From the NCBI RefSeq assembly GCF_019649055.1, contig NW_026570222.1, positions 930,001-994,000 on the forward strand: a stretch of DNA of 64,000 bases. Reading direction: 5' to 3'. This document shows, piece after piece, positions 36,890-48,039 of the stretch (position 1 is the first letter of the stretch; each line of letters opens with the position of its first letter). The position numbers were made by a program, and so were the translations under genes. This DNA comes from Paramacrobiotus metropolitanus. Its lineage: Eukaryota; Tardigrada; Eutardigrada; Parachela; Macrobiotidae. Under the pieces are notes generated by a model. That model made no database searches. It was not told the DNA's origin and was given only the letters and a program-made list of their open reading frames with translations.

Positions 36890-37321
36890 TGTGCTGGATC
36901 AAAATTACAAATGTAATAAGCGGCGGCTTGCTCGTGACGGAAACGTGGGTTTCGAAAGGAAATCGAATTGTTGATGGCGATAATAATATATTTATGGCAA
37001 TTCTATAATTATAATTAAGAGCCAGGCTCAGTTTTTTTGAAAAGTAAAAAGTAAGATTTATCATGCAGGTGACAGCAGGTCTAGTCTTCTAAAAAATGCC
37101 TATCCGTTAAACTTTTTGCGAAACTTTATCACAAAAATTTTGTAATAAATTTGTAACAATTATGGAAATTATTGATTCATTGAAAATCGGGAATCGGAGC
37201 GGGTTGCGGGACGGTCCGAGCGCTCGGGTGCGGGAGCGGGTGCGGGAAAGTTTTTGATCGTGAAAGTGCGCTCGGGACATGAAAAACTGCAAACGGGTTA
37301 CGGGACATCACTGGTGGCGTT

Positions 37322-37616
37322 GTTGCTGTTACGTAAGTACAGGTTACGACGACCCACGTACGGTGACGGCTACGTTGTTCATCAGTTCCTTTAGCGTGCC
37401 ACCGTCCACAATCCACAGCTACCGTTTATACTTTATAGTGCGTAACCGATCCCACTTAGCAGTCGTTGCAAGCTCCAAGCTGAATGCTGTTGAAGGTTCA
37501 AAAATTTTCGTTCTGATGTTTGTACATGATTTATTCTAGTTTGCGAATTACGTCAGAAATGTACATCAACAGTGCCGCTGGACTTAGTTTCGGAATCTGC
37601 CGTTGATGCCAGCGAT
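37322..37616. promoter_or_regulatory. Probable DCAF4 leader and promoter region
   Basis: Short spacer between the hAT target duplication and the DCAF4 ATG. No clear TATA box. Role assigned from position only. Confidence 0.35.
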
Positions 37617-39469
37617 ATGGAACGTAACGCTAGAAGATCAGACAAACGCTCTCGTGAGGTTTTTGACGAGGATTCTCCCGTTCCATCGGGAGCAGATGCC
37701 TCTCGGTCCATGCAAACCCATAACGAATCCAATGCAGCTAACGAGTCCATTCCAGGCTTCTTTTATGATGCTGCTCGTAAGCGTTACTTCCGAACTGGAC
37801 ACGGAGCTCCCGAGAACAACTTCACCGTTCCCGTTTCTCAGTTGGTTCCTAAACGCACACGGCCGCGCTACCCCTGGATCCATCCGGAAATTGTAAATTG
37901 CACGTCCAAAGTGAATCTTCTGACAAGCTGGGAGTTGGCCCTGCCTGGAGAACCGTCGTATCGCTCTCGACGCAGCACCGTCGGTGCGTACAATCATGCC
38001 AATCTGGCCAAAATCGGATCGACACCCGCAATGTACAAATGGGCTGCCACGCAGAGCAACCAGTCGTCCGTCCAGTATTCTCCCTTCTTCCACACTGTTG
38101 ATGTTCTGCTGAACGCTGAACACCCGAGAGCATTTTTTGTTGCGCATTCATCCGGGCAGCGGACCACGGGAGTTCCCGCAGGAAATGGAGCGGAATTCCG
38201 CACAGCCAATTTTGAATGGAAAAATAATGAACTCTTAGCCAGCGATTTCCGCGTATTAAAGTAAGTACTTTTATTGCACTGACTCGTATAATTATTGTAT
38301 TAAAAATAGCAAGTGCTAGCGAATGCAAATAGTATTCTATTTATGCGTGGTTTTTAATCTTAACCTTAACCTGTTTACGGATTATGTGATGAAAAGCGGA
38401 TATTTTCTGGTCGGATTTGTTATGCAGAATGATGCATATTATAATTATTATTTGTATGCTTTATTAACATGTGTTTTATTTAATGATTTTGCAGAGCCGG
38501 ATCGCTTTTGCCAGCCGAACTGTGTACCATTCATTCCGTGGCACTTTTTCCGCCTGGACGAGCATTTTTCAGTTGTGTAGCCGCCAGTGGGACGTACCGT
38601 ATCGGGTTGTGCATTAGCGAAACAGCCACCGGAATCCATTCGATGCCCGTCATCACATCTCATGACATTGTGGCTGCCGACAAAACACAAGCGCGTGTCG
38701 CTACGGGATCCCGAGAGTCATCAGAAATCCGCCTCTTTTCGTTGGACAACATGCAGTTTTCGTCTGTTGTGGTCACGGATGACGAGCACGCTGAAGTGTT
38801 TTGCTGCAGTCTGGATTTCACCACCAGTCATCCGGACGTCCTCCTGGTGGGCACCAATCGCGGTTCTGTTGTACAGGTCGACCATCGTCAAGATCGTTGC
38901 ACCAGTATTATTAGTGCGGATGTTTGGAAAGAAATTGGAATTACAGGGAAGTGCACCGTCAAGAACATAAAAGCGTGCAATGTAAGCGTACCAAATTGGA
39001 TTTTTCTTAATATTTGTACAGTAATTGTAATAGCATTTTGCCGAATTTAAATTTATACCAACCTGAAATGTTTCAGACTCAGAATCGATTTATCACGAAC
39101 ATTGCTGGACTTCCGTTGGAATCTCCTAAGATGCATTTATGGGATGAGCGCTATGCGAAGTCGCCTTTGTCGTTTTTCGAAGAGACGACCTTTTCGTTCT
39201 CTCGGGAATCGTTTCCGATTAGTCTTTCATCGGATGATACTTTGGCTGTTTGCTCAGATGCAGAAGGAACTGCTCGATTATGGGATGTGAATTCGGGACT
39301 TTTGATGGCAAAGATCCCCGTTCGTAACTATGATAGCGAATCTACTGAGCCAAACTGGTTGCCACCTGTTGCTTTCTATTCAGACACCTGCGCTACATTC
39401 GCTGGACAGAAGGCTTTGGTGATTGCTCACAGGGGAAGTGATCCTCGCTTGTCCGTGATTTCTTTGTAA
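37617..39469 (+). CDS. DCAF4: DCAF4-like WD-repeat substrate receptor for CUL4-DDB1 ubiquitin ligase, 3 exons, 507 aa
   Basis: Family members bring substrates to the CUL4-DDB1 E3 ligase. Exons 37617-38260, 38495-38981 and 39077-39469 join in phase and give 507 aa, close to the mammalian protein. N-terminal IPGFFYDAARKRYFRT matches the diagnostic PGFYFD-xxxx-RYFRL block of the family, followed by the KRTRPRYPW linker. WD-type blades follow, including ELCTIHSVALFPPG, VLLVGTNRGSVVQVDHR, MHLWDERY (a WDxR box, used for DDB1 docking in DCAFs), LAVCSDAEGTARLWDVNSG and a final WLPPVAFYSD. The frame is open upstream of 37617 to an acceptor-like TTCTAG near 37540, so a further 5' exon is possible; the ATG at 37617 is the first in frame. 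The hAT element lies only about 300 bp upstream. Confidence 0.87.
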
Positions 39470-40534
39470 TGCAGAAAGCGTATTATAAATGTGCGGCTTA
39501 ATTGTCAAAATTTCGGAAGCATTTTTTATTGTGTATGCTGGAGAGTGGCCTTTCATATACCGCATCCAAAAAGGCGGACATGATGATGACTTGTGCTGTT
39601 GATTGTTGGTGGTGGCATATTTCTTGTTAATGATTTTTTCTGTCAATCAATGTACAATATGGTTTTACTAGAAATTTTTTACTTGTACTGTAATTTTAAA
39701 GGAGAAAAATCGTTTCCTGTGCCAGTATCCTGTTTTCCGTGAGCCGTTCATGCATTTGATCAAATGTCACTTAACCTTTAACTTTGATCCGTGTTTTTTT
39801 TTATTCCATGCGCTACATGCCTAAATCGAATCGCCTGGACATCTTACAAATACAGGCTGAAAGTGCAGCCTGCAAGTTTTGAACTCGACCGAAAGGTTGA
39901 GCATCACCGACCCCGGCGGCGGCCGGGGCTGAGCCTGAGCCGGGGTGCGCAGCGCGCATTTTCGTACTAGTAACGCACTGTGCACAATGCACCACAAACT
40001 GCGTTTTGTCCTCGCGCGGTTGTTGAGTAAAATTTAAGTTAATTTTTGCTCTCAAAATTACGGGACACGGTACTTTTTTAAACACTTTCAAAACGACATA
40101 ATTTTTATGTGTGGACTTTTGAATTTTTAGTTGTTTACTTTTCAAATGTCTCATCAGTAAATTTCGTCATTGTGACATTGTTTTTTCACCAGTTTACTTC
40201 AGACTGAACAGACGAAGCAGAATATTCCATTGAGTAATTTGATTTCAGTGTTTTATGGCATGTGAATCTATGAGCAGTCGCAGTTTTGTTGAATTTGATT
40301 GTTTTGTGTCCTCGTCGTCACTCAATCTGCAAAAACTTTTGTTTTTGAATACGGAGCTCTTCGCTGGAACTGGAAGTAAGCACTAAGCATCACACTTACA
40401 GAGACTTAGTTGAGAAGCACTGTACTCACTTAAAGTCACTTTCATATATGATATAAGGGCAGAAATTATTTTTAACAGCTGTGTGCTGGTGAGAATAAAA
40501 TCACTGCACTGATTGTAGCAGTTTATTCGAGGAC
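39470..40534. other. Intergenic region between DCAF4 and STIL
   Basis: Holds the DCAF4 3' end. A short GC-rich patch with GGCGGCGGCCGGGGC lies at about 39910-39950. A candidate untranslated STIL leader has a GAA|GTAAGC donor near 40376 and a TTGTAG acceptor just before 40519. No domain-bearing ORF. Confidence 0.45.
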
Positions 40535-42539
40535 ATGAAGCAGACAACACCTCCTGGATCAGCTAAACCCAGAGTATCTGGATTTACTCGCGTATCCTCC
40601 ACCAAACGATTAACGAAGTCACCCAGCGAACTGGCTGATGGCGCAAAAATTTCCTCAGCCCCGAGACGCATTTCTTTTGCTGACAGCACTCCGACACGAA
40701 CAAGTGTGGGCTTTGCTAACGATCGCTCTGGCGCCGCTCTTCCGAAAGCGATTTTGAAAAATAAACCGTTTTCGAATAAAAGCCCCGAAGAAGCCCCGGG
40801 ATCGCTGCCAGAAAGGGCGAAACCACGAATCAGTGCCATCTTCCCGTCTCCTGCTCCAACACAGGTGAAGAGCGCATTTTTGAAATTGCGAAAGCTTAAT
40901 GATGTTACATTAGCGCTTAACAACGGTGTTCGTGGGATTAGAAAACTGTAGCTAGCAAATTTATTCTTATCGATTTTCACGCTACCGTTTACTGGGAATA
41001 TAGGATCTGGGTTTTTTTCTTCGATATTGATTGTATGCTGATTTTGTAATTGTAGTCCGCACCGACATCCCCGACTGTCCCTGATTTATCTTTCACCATG
41101 GACGGTAATAACAATGGCTTCACACCATCATTTCACGAACCAGTTAATCCGCTGTCGACCGAACTAAACGATACAAGGACCAGCACCTTCTTTCCTCCGC
41201 CGTCATCCTTGCTCTCGGCGATATCACTGCCCAGTGCGAATACCACTTTAATTCCCAATTCGTCCGGCCAAAATTCAACACCAATGTTTAGCGCGTCGCC
41301 CATATTTGCTTCTCCAACACGGGAAAGGCAATCCAGTCACTTCCCTGAAAGTCCTTTTTCCCACCATTTGATGAATCCGTTTGATAGTACGTCACATCCA
41401 AACTCAAATCCTGCACTGCCCGGAATGCCGCATGCCGGTCTTAATTTATTGTGGAATCCGTTCAGTCCGGTCGTGAACAGATCTCCGGCTGCATTTTCGT
41501 ACGAATCTTATCTTCTTCAGCGCGTTCAGTTCCAGGAAGGTCAGATTCACATGCTGCGTTCGCAGCTCCACAAGTGCGCCGAATTGTACAGTTCCCTTTA
41601 TGCCAAAAGTGTTGAAAATTTAAGCTCGACGTCGGAGTGTGCTACGCAAACGGAAGTGACGCAGACGTGCGACGCTAGCACCGCAATGGATGAGATGACC
41701 GGTGATTGCCCAGAGACTAAGTGCGACAAACGTTCTACTGCGGGTCCTCTCGAGGTGGGAAATTTTTTTCTTCTGCTGATCCCGGGTTGACATCAGAAGT
41801 TCACGTTCGTTTAACTAACTGGTTATGCTTCAGAAGGCTGTTGGTCCACCTATAAATGGACAAGTTTCTCCGGAGCAGCAGGCCTATATGGAAATGATGG
41901 TACGGAAGTGCAGTAAAAGAAGTTGTATCAGTTATAAAGGTAACTAACTTATTGATCCTTGCAATTCTAGGCAAATATCCAATTAGCGCTAAAAAACTCC
42001 GGAAATGACAGCATTATCGATCCGAGGTACAGTAACTATGCCTTTTCATCTTTTTAGAAACTATACATAATGCGATGAATTATCAACGTTTTTTCGTGTT
42101 TAGCAAACAAAAAATGCCGAACATTGGTGACCCGGTTAGCGGATCGAATGACGTGAGTGTGTTGTGTGGAGATCTGGCAAAAAAATATTTAAATATGGAT
42201 ATGCACCATTTCATCAACAAAAGCAGTCGAGCAGCCTTGGAGCAAGCTAATTTCTACGGGATGCATGGCAGTGATGTAAGCTTTGCTACGAAAAACTATC
42301 TGGAACGTCACGGACTAACAAAATCCGGAGTTGCTCGCAATGGATTTTTGCGCACTGAAAGTATTATAGAATGGAATGAAGAAGACGAGGCCGAGTGTGA
42401 TGGAAGCAGTCGAATACAGTATTTTCAGCAAGCCAGAAGGGACGCATATTTTTGCAGGGGACAACCGTTTCCAAACGGGTACCTAGGTGCGCAATATACC
42501 CAAGGTAGTGAGAATTACGATTTGGGGCTCCATGGTTAG
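40535..42539 (+). CDS. STIL: STIL/Ana2-type centriole duplication protein with C-terminal STAN motif
   Basis: Family members bind SAS-6 and are the key PLK4 substrate that starts centriole assembly. Core exons 41098-41754, 41834-41899, 41971-42026 and 42104-42539 are in phase (404 aa). An upstream frame, 40535-40864, can be spliced in phase (CAG|GTGAAG donor; GTAG acceptor before 41056), giving 528 aa; I use that longer model, but start at 41098 (ACCATGG) is the alternative. Ser/Pro-rich N-terminus; a predicted coiled coil around YLLQRVQFQEGQIHMLRSQL; then ATQTEVTQT, two overlapping TQT dynein-light-chain-type motifs; and the STAN block DVSFATKNYLERHGL, the signature of STIL/Ana2/SAS-5. The size is nearer insect Ana2 than vertebrate STIL, which is about 1290 aa. 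The gene is convergent with the LRR gene. Confidence 0.78.
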
Positions 42540-43023
42540 CTTCGACATGTATTTAATGTAAAGATTTTGTTTGTTCTATACTTGAGCCTGCACAGGTGCA
42601 CGGGTTGCTTGTCCTTGCGCTTTGCTGCATTTTCAGTCATTATTGTTGTTGTTTTTAGTAGCTTATTGATACGACAAATTTGTCATTGTTATATTACTCG
42701 TGTTGGGTGTATTATTCGTGTTATGATAAGACAGCACCGAAATTCTTCCTGAGAAATGAAACATTCAATGAAACAGTCGGGACTTTTGGCCGAGAATTCC
42801 ATACCGTGTTGTCGCTTTTGTATTGTAGACGGCTAGGCATAGCGTCCACAAACTTGTAGGTATTATGATTTAGCTTTCATTTTTTAGGCATTCCAGAAAC
42901 TTGATGTTCTACTGATAATGAAAAATAGCACCGGTCATCTAGTCACGGTGGAAACAGAATGTGGCACACGTGTTTGTATTATGTACATAAAAAATTTTGG
43001 ATAAGATTACAAAAACCAAGATT
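42540..43023. terminator. Convergent 3' ends of STIL (plus) and the LRR receptor (minus)
   Basis: A 484-bp spacer between two stop codons facing each other; both polyadenylation regions must lie here. I could not place the poly(A) sites with confidence. Confidence 0.45.
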
Positions 43024-46000
43024 TTATACCCGGTATTCTGCATATGTCCTTATTGTGGAAGAAGTAGAAAGGCCATCATTATCAATTCCCTGTTGAAAAG
43101 TGTACTTGGGAAATTCATGATCAATGTTGAAGACTTCGGACGGTGTTGTTGCTCTCAAGACCGGCGCTTCCGAAGTGATAGTATAAACGGATTCACTGCA
43201 TGTATCGTACCAAGCTCGAATATCCTCCCTGTGCGGTACCGGCTCCAGCTCTTGTCTGCCACCCAATATTCGCGCTATTTTGCTCCGAATGAAACGCTGC
43301 TTCCAGCGCAGTTTACCTATCGGACACCATTTCATCATCAGACAGAATACAACCGACATTACCAACGCGGTCATCACAGAGCACACGACAATGATGATCC
43401 AAATTTCAGCGGGAAAAAGGCCCGAGGAATAATCCGCAGAAGGCAAGGACGGTGGAATGGTAAAAGACAGAGTGGTTGTTTTTTGTAAAGGAAATATCTT
43501 CGCTGCTTTTGGAAAATCAGCAGCTTCCATAAAGGAGTAATGCCGTAAAGTATCCGAATTTATAGTCAGAATTTTTCGGTCTTTCAGTACCTTCGGACTG
43601 GCACATTTGAGATCCTGTGCTTTGAAAAATCTATCGGTATCTGTCTGGATCATCTGGATCAGCCATTTATTCCAAAGCGAACACGATATCCAGTTTTGAA
43701 CTAACTTTATCCGCGATAAACGAGCGAAAAACGGAAAGAGCTCCTCACCTAATAAGGCCAAATTCGTGTTTCGCAGGTTAATTGTGTGTAGTTTGGGTAA
43801 AAAACTGGAGTCATTGGTAATCGCGGCTAAATGCAGTAATTTGGCGGCAATCGCCGGACTACCGGACACATCCAGCGTCACCAAGCGGGACAGGGCGTGC
43901 ACCGTGGGAATCTCAACTGCAAAAGCGGTGCTGTCCACGCGATTCACTTCCAACTGCTTCAGTCCTGTCAGGCCGTCCAGAAAGTTTTTCCCCAACATCC
44001 CCAGGGGATTAGCGGACAGATCAAGAGTGGAAAGTGAGTTGACCAGGGGGAATAGTGTGTCGTTGAGCATTTCTAAGCGGTTGGCTCGTAAATCGAGTAA
44101 ATGAAGCCGCGGCACATCGCAAAAGGCACAATATTCAATAGATGTGATTTGATTACGCCGCAAATGAATCTCCTCCACATCGGGCAACATGCGCCAATGT
44201 TTGCGTGAAAGTAATCTAATGCTGTTTTCATCTAAATACAATGCCCTTAAAGAAACCGGCAATTCCGTGGGGACTTCGCGCAGCTGATTGCCATTCAACC
44301 AGATTCGCTGTAGTGCATGAATGTCGGCGAAGGTGTCGTTGGCGATGCTGGTGATATTGCAGTCATCGGCCACGAGAATGGCTAAATCCCTGTAGCGCCC
44401 CAGCATCTGGCGATTGAGCACGGACAGTTTGTTGCCACTGAGCCGGATATCGCGGATGGTCACCGGGAGATTCTGCGGCACGGTGCTCAGACGGTTATGA
44501 CTGAAGTCGGCGTATTGCAGATGCGGCAATTCCAATGTGACTTTCTCCACCGACTGGATGGGATTCATGGCCAGATTTAGATGAACCAGTTGGGTGGTGG
44601 GACTGAAGACGGCCGTGTGGATGTCGCCAATGTGGTTGACCTCAAGATTGAGATAGTGCAGTGATACTAAGCCAGTCAAGAGGTCGTTGGGGAGTTTGGT
44701 TAGTTTATTAGCGTTGAGGTCGAGCCGAATCAAATCTCGTAGATAAGCAAAGGATGCGGGATCAATTGCGGCGATACGATTACTTGATAAATCCAAGTAC
44801 AGCAGAGAAGACAATCCAATAAATGTCAAATTAGAGATCTGACTCAATCTGTTCTCACTGAGATCCAGTCGTTTTAATCCTTTTAGCAATTGTAAGGCGC
44901 TGTTTCGCACCACATTCAGGCCGCAGTGCTGCAGACGCAGTTCCTGCAGATGCGATGCATTGCTGAGAAGACCGTCCATATCGCCGGGATGCAGGTCATT
45001 TTTTCGAAAGTTTTTTAATGCAACCCGAGCCGTGGTGGCGGGAAATCTGACGGGAAATGGAAAAATGTGCTCTCCGTTGCAGCTCATTGTGCTTTCCGCT
45101 GCGCTGCACACACAATATTCTGGACATGACACTTCCGGTGGCAAATGCGAGCTATCCGATGCATTTGCATTTAGTTCCGCGGCAAGGCCGTAGTCTGTTG
45201 ATGAGCCCTGGAAAAAAATGCTTAGGCCGTTTTTGCATCAAGTACAATTTATATTACCAACCGCACAACGTATTGCAGGACGATACAGTTCGTTTTCTGT
45301 GCAAAACTGCAAACCAAACCCAGCGCTTGTACCAAGGAAATAATTTTGATGCAGTTAACAGTGCAGTTTGATAAATAACCTGGTACAGTAAATCTCAGCC
45401 TTTATTCAGTTCTGGTTTTAAACAACAATTACCAGTTTCACAAATTAGGAAAAACCACGCATAACCTATCCTTTTCGAAAGTTTTGTTAACAAAACATGT
45501 ACCTGACAAGCCACCAATAAAATGAAAGGCTGATTTCTCTGCTGCACCCACGTATCATTTTACAATTATTCTTGAAAACAGTGCAAGAAAATTGATTCTC
45601 ATCTTGTGTAGAAAGTCAACAGTTATCAAAATTGAGTAATTTTATAGATGCATTAAATGTGTTAACCAGGTTTAAGTAGTATTAAGTAGTACTAATCGTA
45701 ACATTAACCGGTTATAATCGTGCAGTATCTAAATAGTTACCATAATTATAGTATTTATGACTCTGGGGTGCAAATAGTTTGAAGGTCATGGCGGAGGGGA
45801 GCTTATTTCGGAGAGGGGCGCAATTTCGGGGGGTGGCATTGTTTTTCAAACGGCAAATTTTGGAAAGGGGCAATACATTTCAAACAACTGCGCATGCTGT
45901 TCTAGTGAAACTGAAGTACTGAACGCAGTAGCTGCCGGTATATGCAATTACGCAACCTTCCGATATATACAACCTTCCGAGCAACATTTTGGAGTATATT

Positions 46001-46808
46001 CCTATCAATACAACTGTTTCTATTCCTGTTTGCCAACAAACACCACATTATGTTGATGTCCGTGTACTGTTTACCCTTTAAATCACAACAATTATTATAA
46101 AAAAATTTGTGGTATTCCTACCATTTTGCATGCTTGTAATTAATAACGGCTCCCTGGGGCGTAATTTCGGGGGGTATCCTTATTTTTCAAACAATATCAG
46201 GGAGGGGCGCTTATTTCAGGGGCTCTTATTGCGGGTGGCGCCAAAAATTCGATAATTACGGTATACCTTAAGGGAAAGAGTGGTGCAGCGCATGGGGATA
46301 TTTGATTCTACTTAAAAGTATGCAAAAAGCTGTCGTGAAAAATGGGAATAAGGAACAATCACAAATTTACTTTCTAAGGCTCTCTCCTGTTTGATATTTT
46401 CGAAAAATTTGTATTCTATCCTTTTTATTTTTAAACCAGAATGTGCGTCTTTTAATCTTTCGTGAAAGCGTTAACCTTACTGCCATAATGCCATATATTT
46501 GGTACTGCATTATCTGACTCCGATCACAATGGGAAAAGTCACATCAGACAACATGTTTATTTAGGCACTTATTACGTACGTACCACGGTACCAAAGTGTT
46601 TGAAACAATGTTCAGGAAACAAATAACTGCACTTCCACATTAAAGAACAAACTATTTAATACAATATTTTGTTACAGGCTTGCTTACTTACATCGTTGAT
46701 GTCATGACTGTATGAAAGACAGTGAGTGAAAGAAAGCATCAGCGTCAGGAAATGTATCCATACCGCTGTCCCCACGGAATTGGTCCATACGTTCCAATGA
46801 CCTGTCAT
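43024..46808 (-). CDS. Leucine-rich-repeat type I transmembrane receptor, 2 exons, 766 aa
   Basis: Exon 1 (46692-46808) encodes 39 aa with a signal sequence (VWIHFLTLMLSFTHCLS) and a perfect GTAAGT donor. Exon 2 (43024-45207) starts after TTTTTTTCCAG in the same phase. After a short linker comes a cysteine cap, CPEYCVC (LRRNT type). Around 16-18 LRRs follow (for example LKRLDLSENRL, LLYLDLSSNRI, LHYLNLEVNHI), then a C-terminal cap with CSLWNKWL and DLKCASP. One transmembrane helix lies at about residues 638-664 (IWIIIVVCSVMTALVMSVVF). The 100-aa cytoplasmic tail has several tyrosines (WYDTCSESVY, YTFQQG) and ends YRV, compatible with a class II PDZ ligand. It resembles chaoptin/connectin-like adhesion receptors, but I cannot name an orthologue. 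No TIR or kinase domain is present. Confidence 0.9.
45738..46265. mobile_element. TA-flanked MITE-like element inside the LRR gene intron (about 528 bp)
   Basis: The left end TACCATAATTATAGTATTTA and the reverse-complemented right end TACCGTAATTATCGAATTTT agree at most positions (about 22-bp imperfect inverted repeats) and start with TA, as expected for a Tc1/mariner-type TA target duplication. The interior has repeated GGGGCGCTTATTTCGGGG-type blocks and no ORF. A solo end of similar sequence is at about 57055. Class assignment is tentative. Confidence 0.5.
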
Positions 46809-48039
46809 GGTTTTTTACGCAAATTTAAGCCATAAGCGTTGAGGCCGTAATCTCAGTAACGCTCATTAAGATTGTAAAAGCAACCAGCAATATGAGTAAA
46901 TAATATAAGAAAGTATAAATGGTGATAAGAAAGTAGTGCAATGAAATTATGCACTTATGTTTAGTATAAATGTCGGCAATTGCATAACACAGAGCGATAA
47001 TGCAAATGTATATTGTAAGGCGTATGGGAGTCGCTGTCACAAGCGCATCTCACTGCAACGGATATCAGCGCAATCCTGTATCGCAGCGGGAGGGAAACAC
47101 CATTAAAGGTCTCCCACTCACATTATGGACGCCGGTGATAAACAACATAGCAGATGAGGGGAAAATTGCGCAAAACTATTAGATTAAGGAACATATTACT
47201 GATTGGGTTCCGGCGCATCTATGTGGCTTTATTGTTGTGGTTGGACACGGGTTGTCTGTTTTGCCGGCTGGCCCCGCATCCCTACGCAGCAGTACAGCAT
47301 ATATGTAAGTACAACCAGCATACGCAGCAACATCAGGAAGGGACAGTCTTTTCTTTTATGACTGATAATACGATAGCATCATTCCGTCTGTGGATTGACT
47401 GTGCAGTGAACAAGAGGCAACGGAAAAGGGATACACTCGTCAGTCATCCAGAATGCCGGCACCAAAGTGCACAAAGCGTTTTATCATTTAAAGGATACGT
47501 TTTATGGTTTAAGACAGTGTAAGGGAAACGTCTTTTATCCTAACAGCAACAGACCCCGGCCATGGACGCATGCCGGATCAATAATGACAGGGTCGAACTA
47601 AGCGCAACATAATTTGTTAAGAGGACATAACGCTGACATTCCAAAATGATTTACTGACCAGAGTAATTTGCAAAATAGCGTCTTGTGGATAATGTATGGG
47701 TATTTTGTATAAACATCCTCCTCGCTATCCATTCAAGCGATCAGTTAATGTTCGGACTATCGAAGTTGTTAAGCATGACCACATAATAAAATTGCAACTT
47801 CAAAATATAACTGTACGGCTGTGATTTGTTATCAAGCCAGTAGGTGCTTAAAGAAGCTGTTCTGCCAGCATCATAATATTTTTAATACTTTAACATAATA
47901 ACTACTCAAAAACAAGAAAACATAATTTCTACTGCGGTATCACATCTGACGTGCTTTCATTCACCTGGTCCGTTTCAGCAACACATAACGAAAAAACCAA
48001 AAACTCCGTATCGCATCATATTCTTTCACTGTACTTTCT
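46809..48039. other. Spacer upstream of the LRR gene and downstream of URB2
   Basis: Contains a minus-strand open stretch, 46825-47040, with two strongly hydrophobic segments (IYICIIALCYAIADIY and FLITIYTFLYYLLILLVAFTIL). It looks like the end of a multi-pass membrane protein, but it has no ATG and no neighbouring exon I can join in phase, so I do not call it a gene. The plus-strand frame at 47154-47522 is unsupported. Confidence 0.4.

Larger units (their letters stand above)
35953..37321. mobile_element. Non-autonomous hAT-type DNA transposon, 1353 bp (35961-37313), with 8-bp target duplication
   Basis: The element begins CAGTGATGTCCCGT at 35961 and ends with its exact reverse complement at 37300-37313 (14-bp perfect terminal inverted repeats). 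It is flanked on both sides by GTGGCGTT (35953-35960 and 37314-37321), an intact 8-bp target-site duplication. Terminal CAGTG and 8-bp duplications are hallmarks of the hAT superfamily. The subterminal regions are rich in CGGGTGCGG/CCCGCACCC-type repeats. No transposase frame is visible, so it would need a transposase supplied elsewhere. It lies between DENND1 and DCAF4, just upstream of the DCAF4 first exon. Confidence 0.9.

Noticed and set aside
40501-40980. Minus-strand 159-codon open frame opposite the STIL upstream exon
   Set aside because: Mirror of a Ser/Pro-rich plus-strand frame; it has no domain, and the plus frame joins STIL in phase.
43766-44104. Plus-strand frame opposite the LRR gene
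   Set aside because: Shadow of the LRR coding frame.
47154-47522. 122-codon plus-strand frame
   Set aside because: No homology, no exon partners and unremarkable composition.
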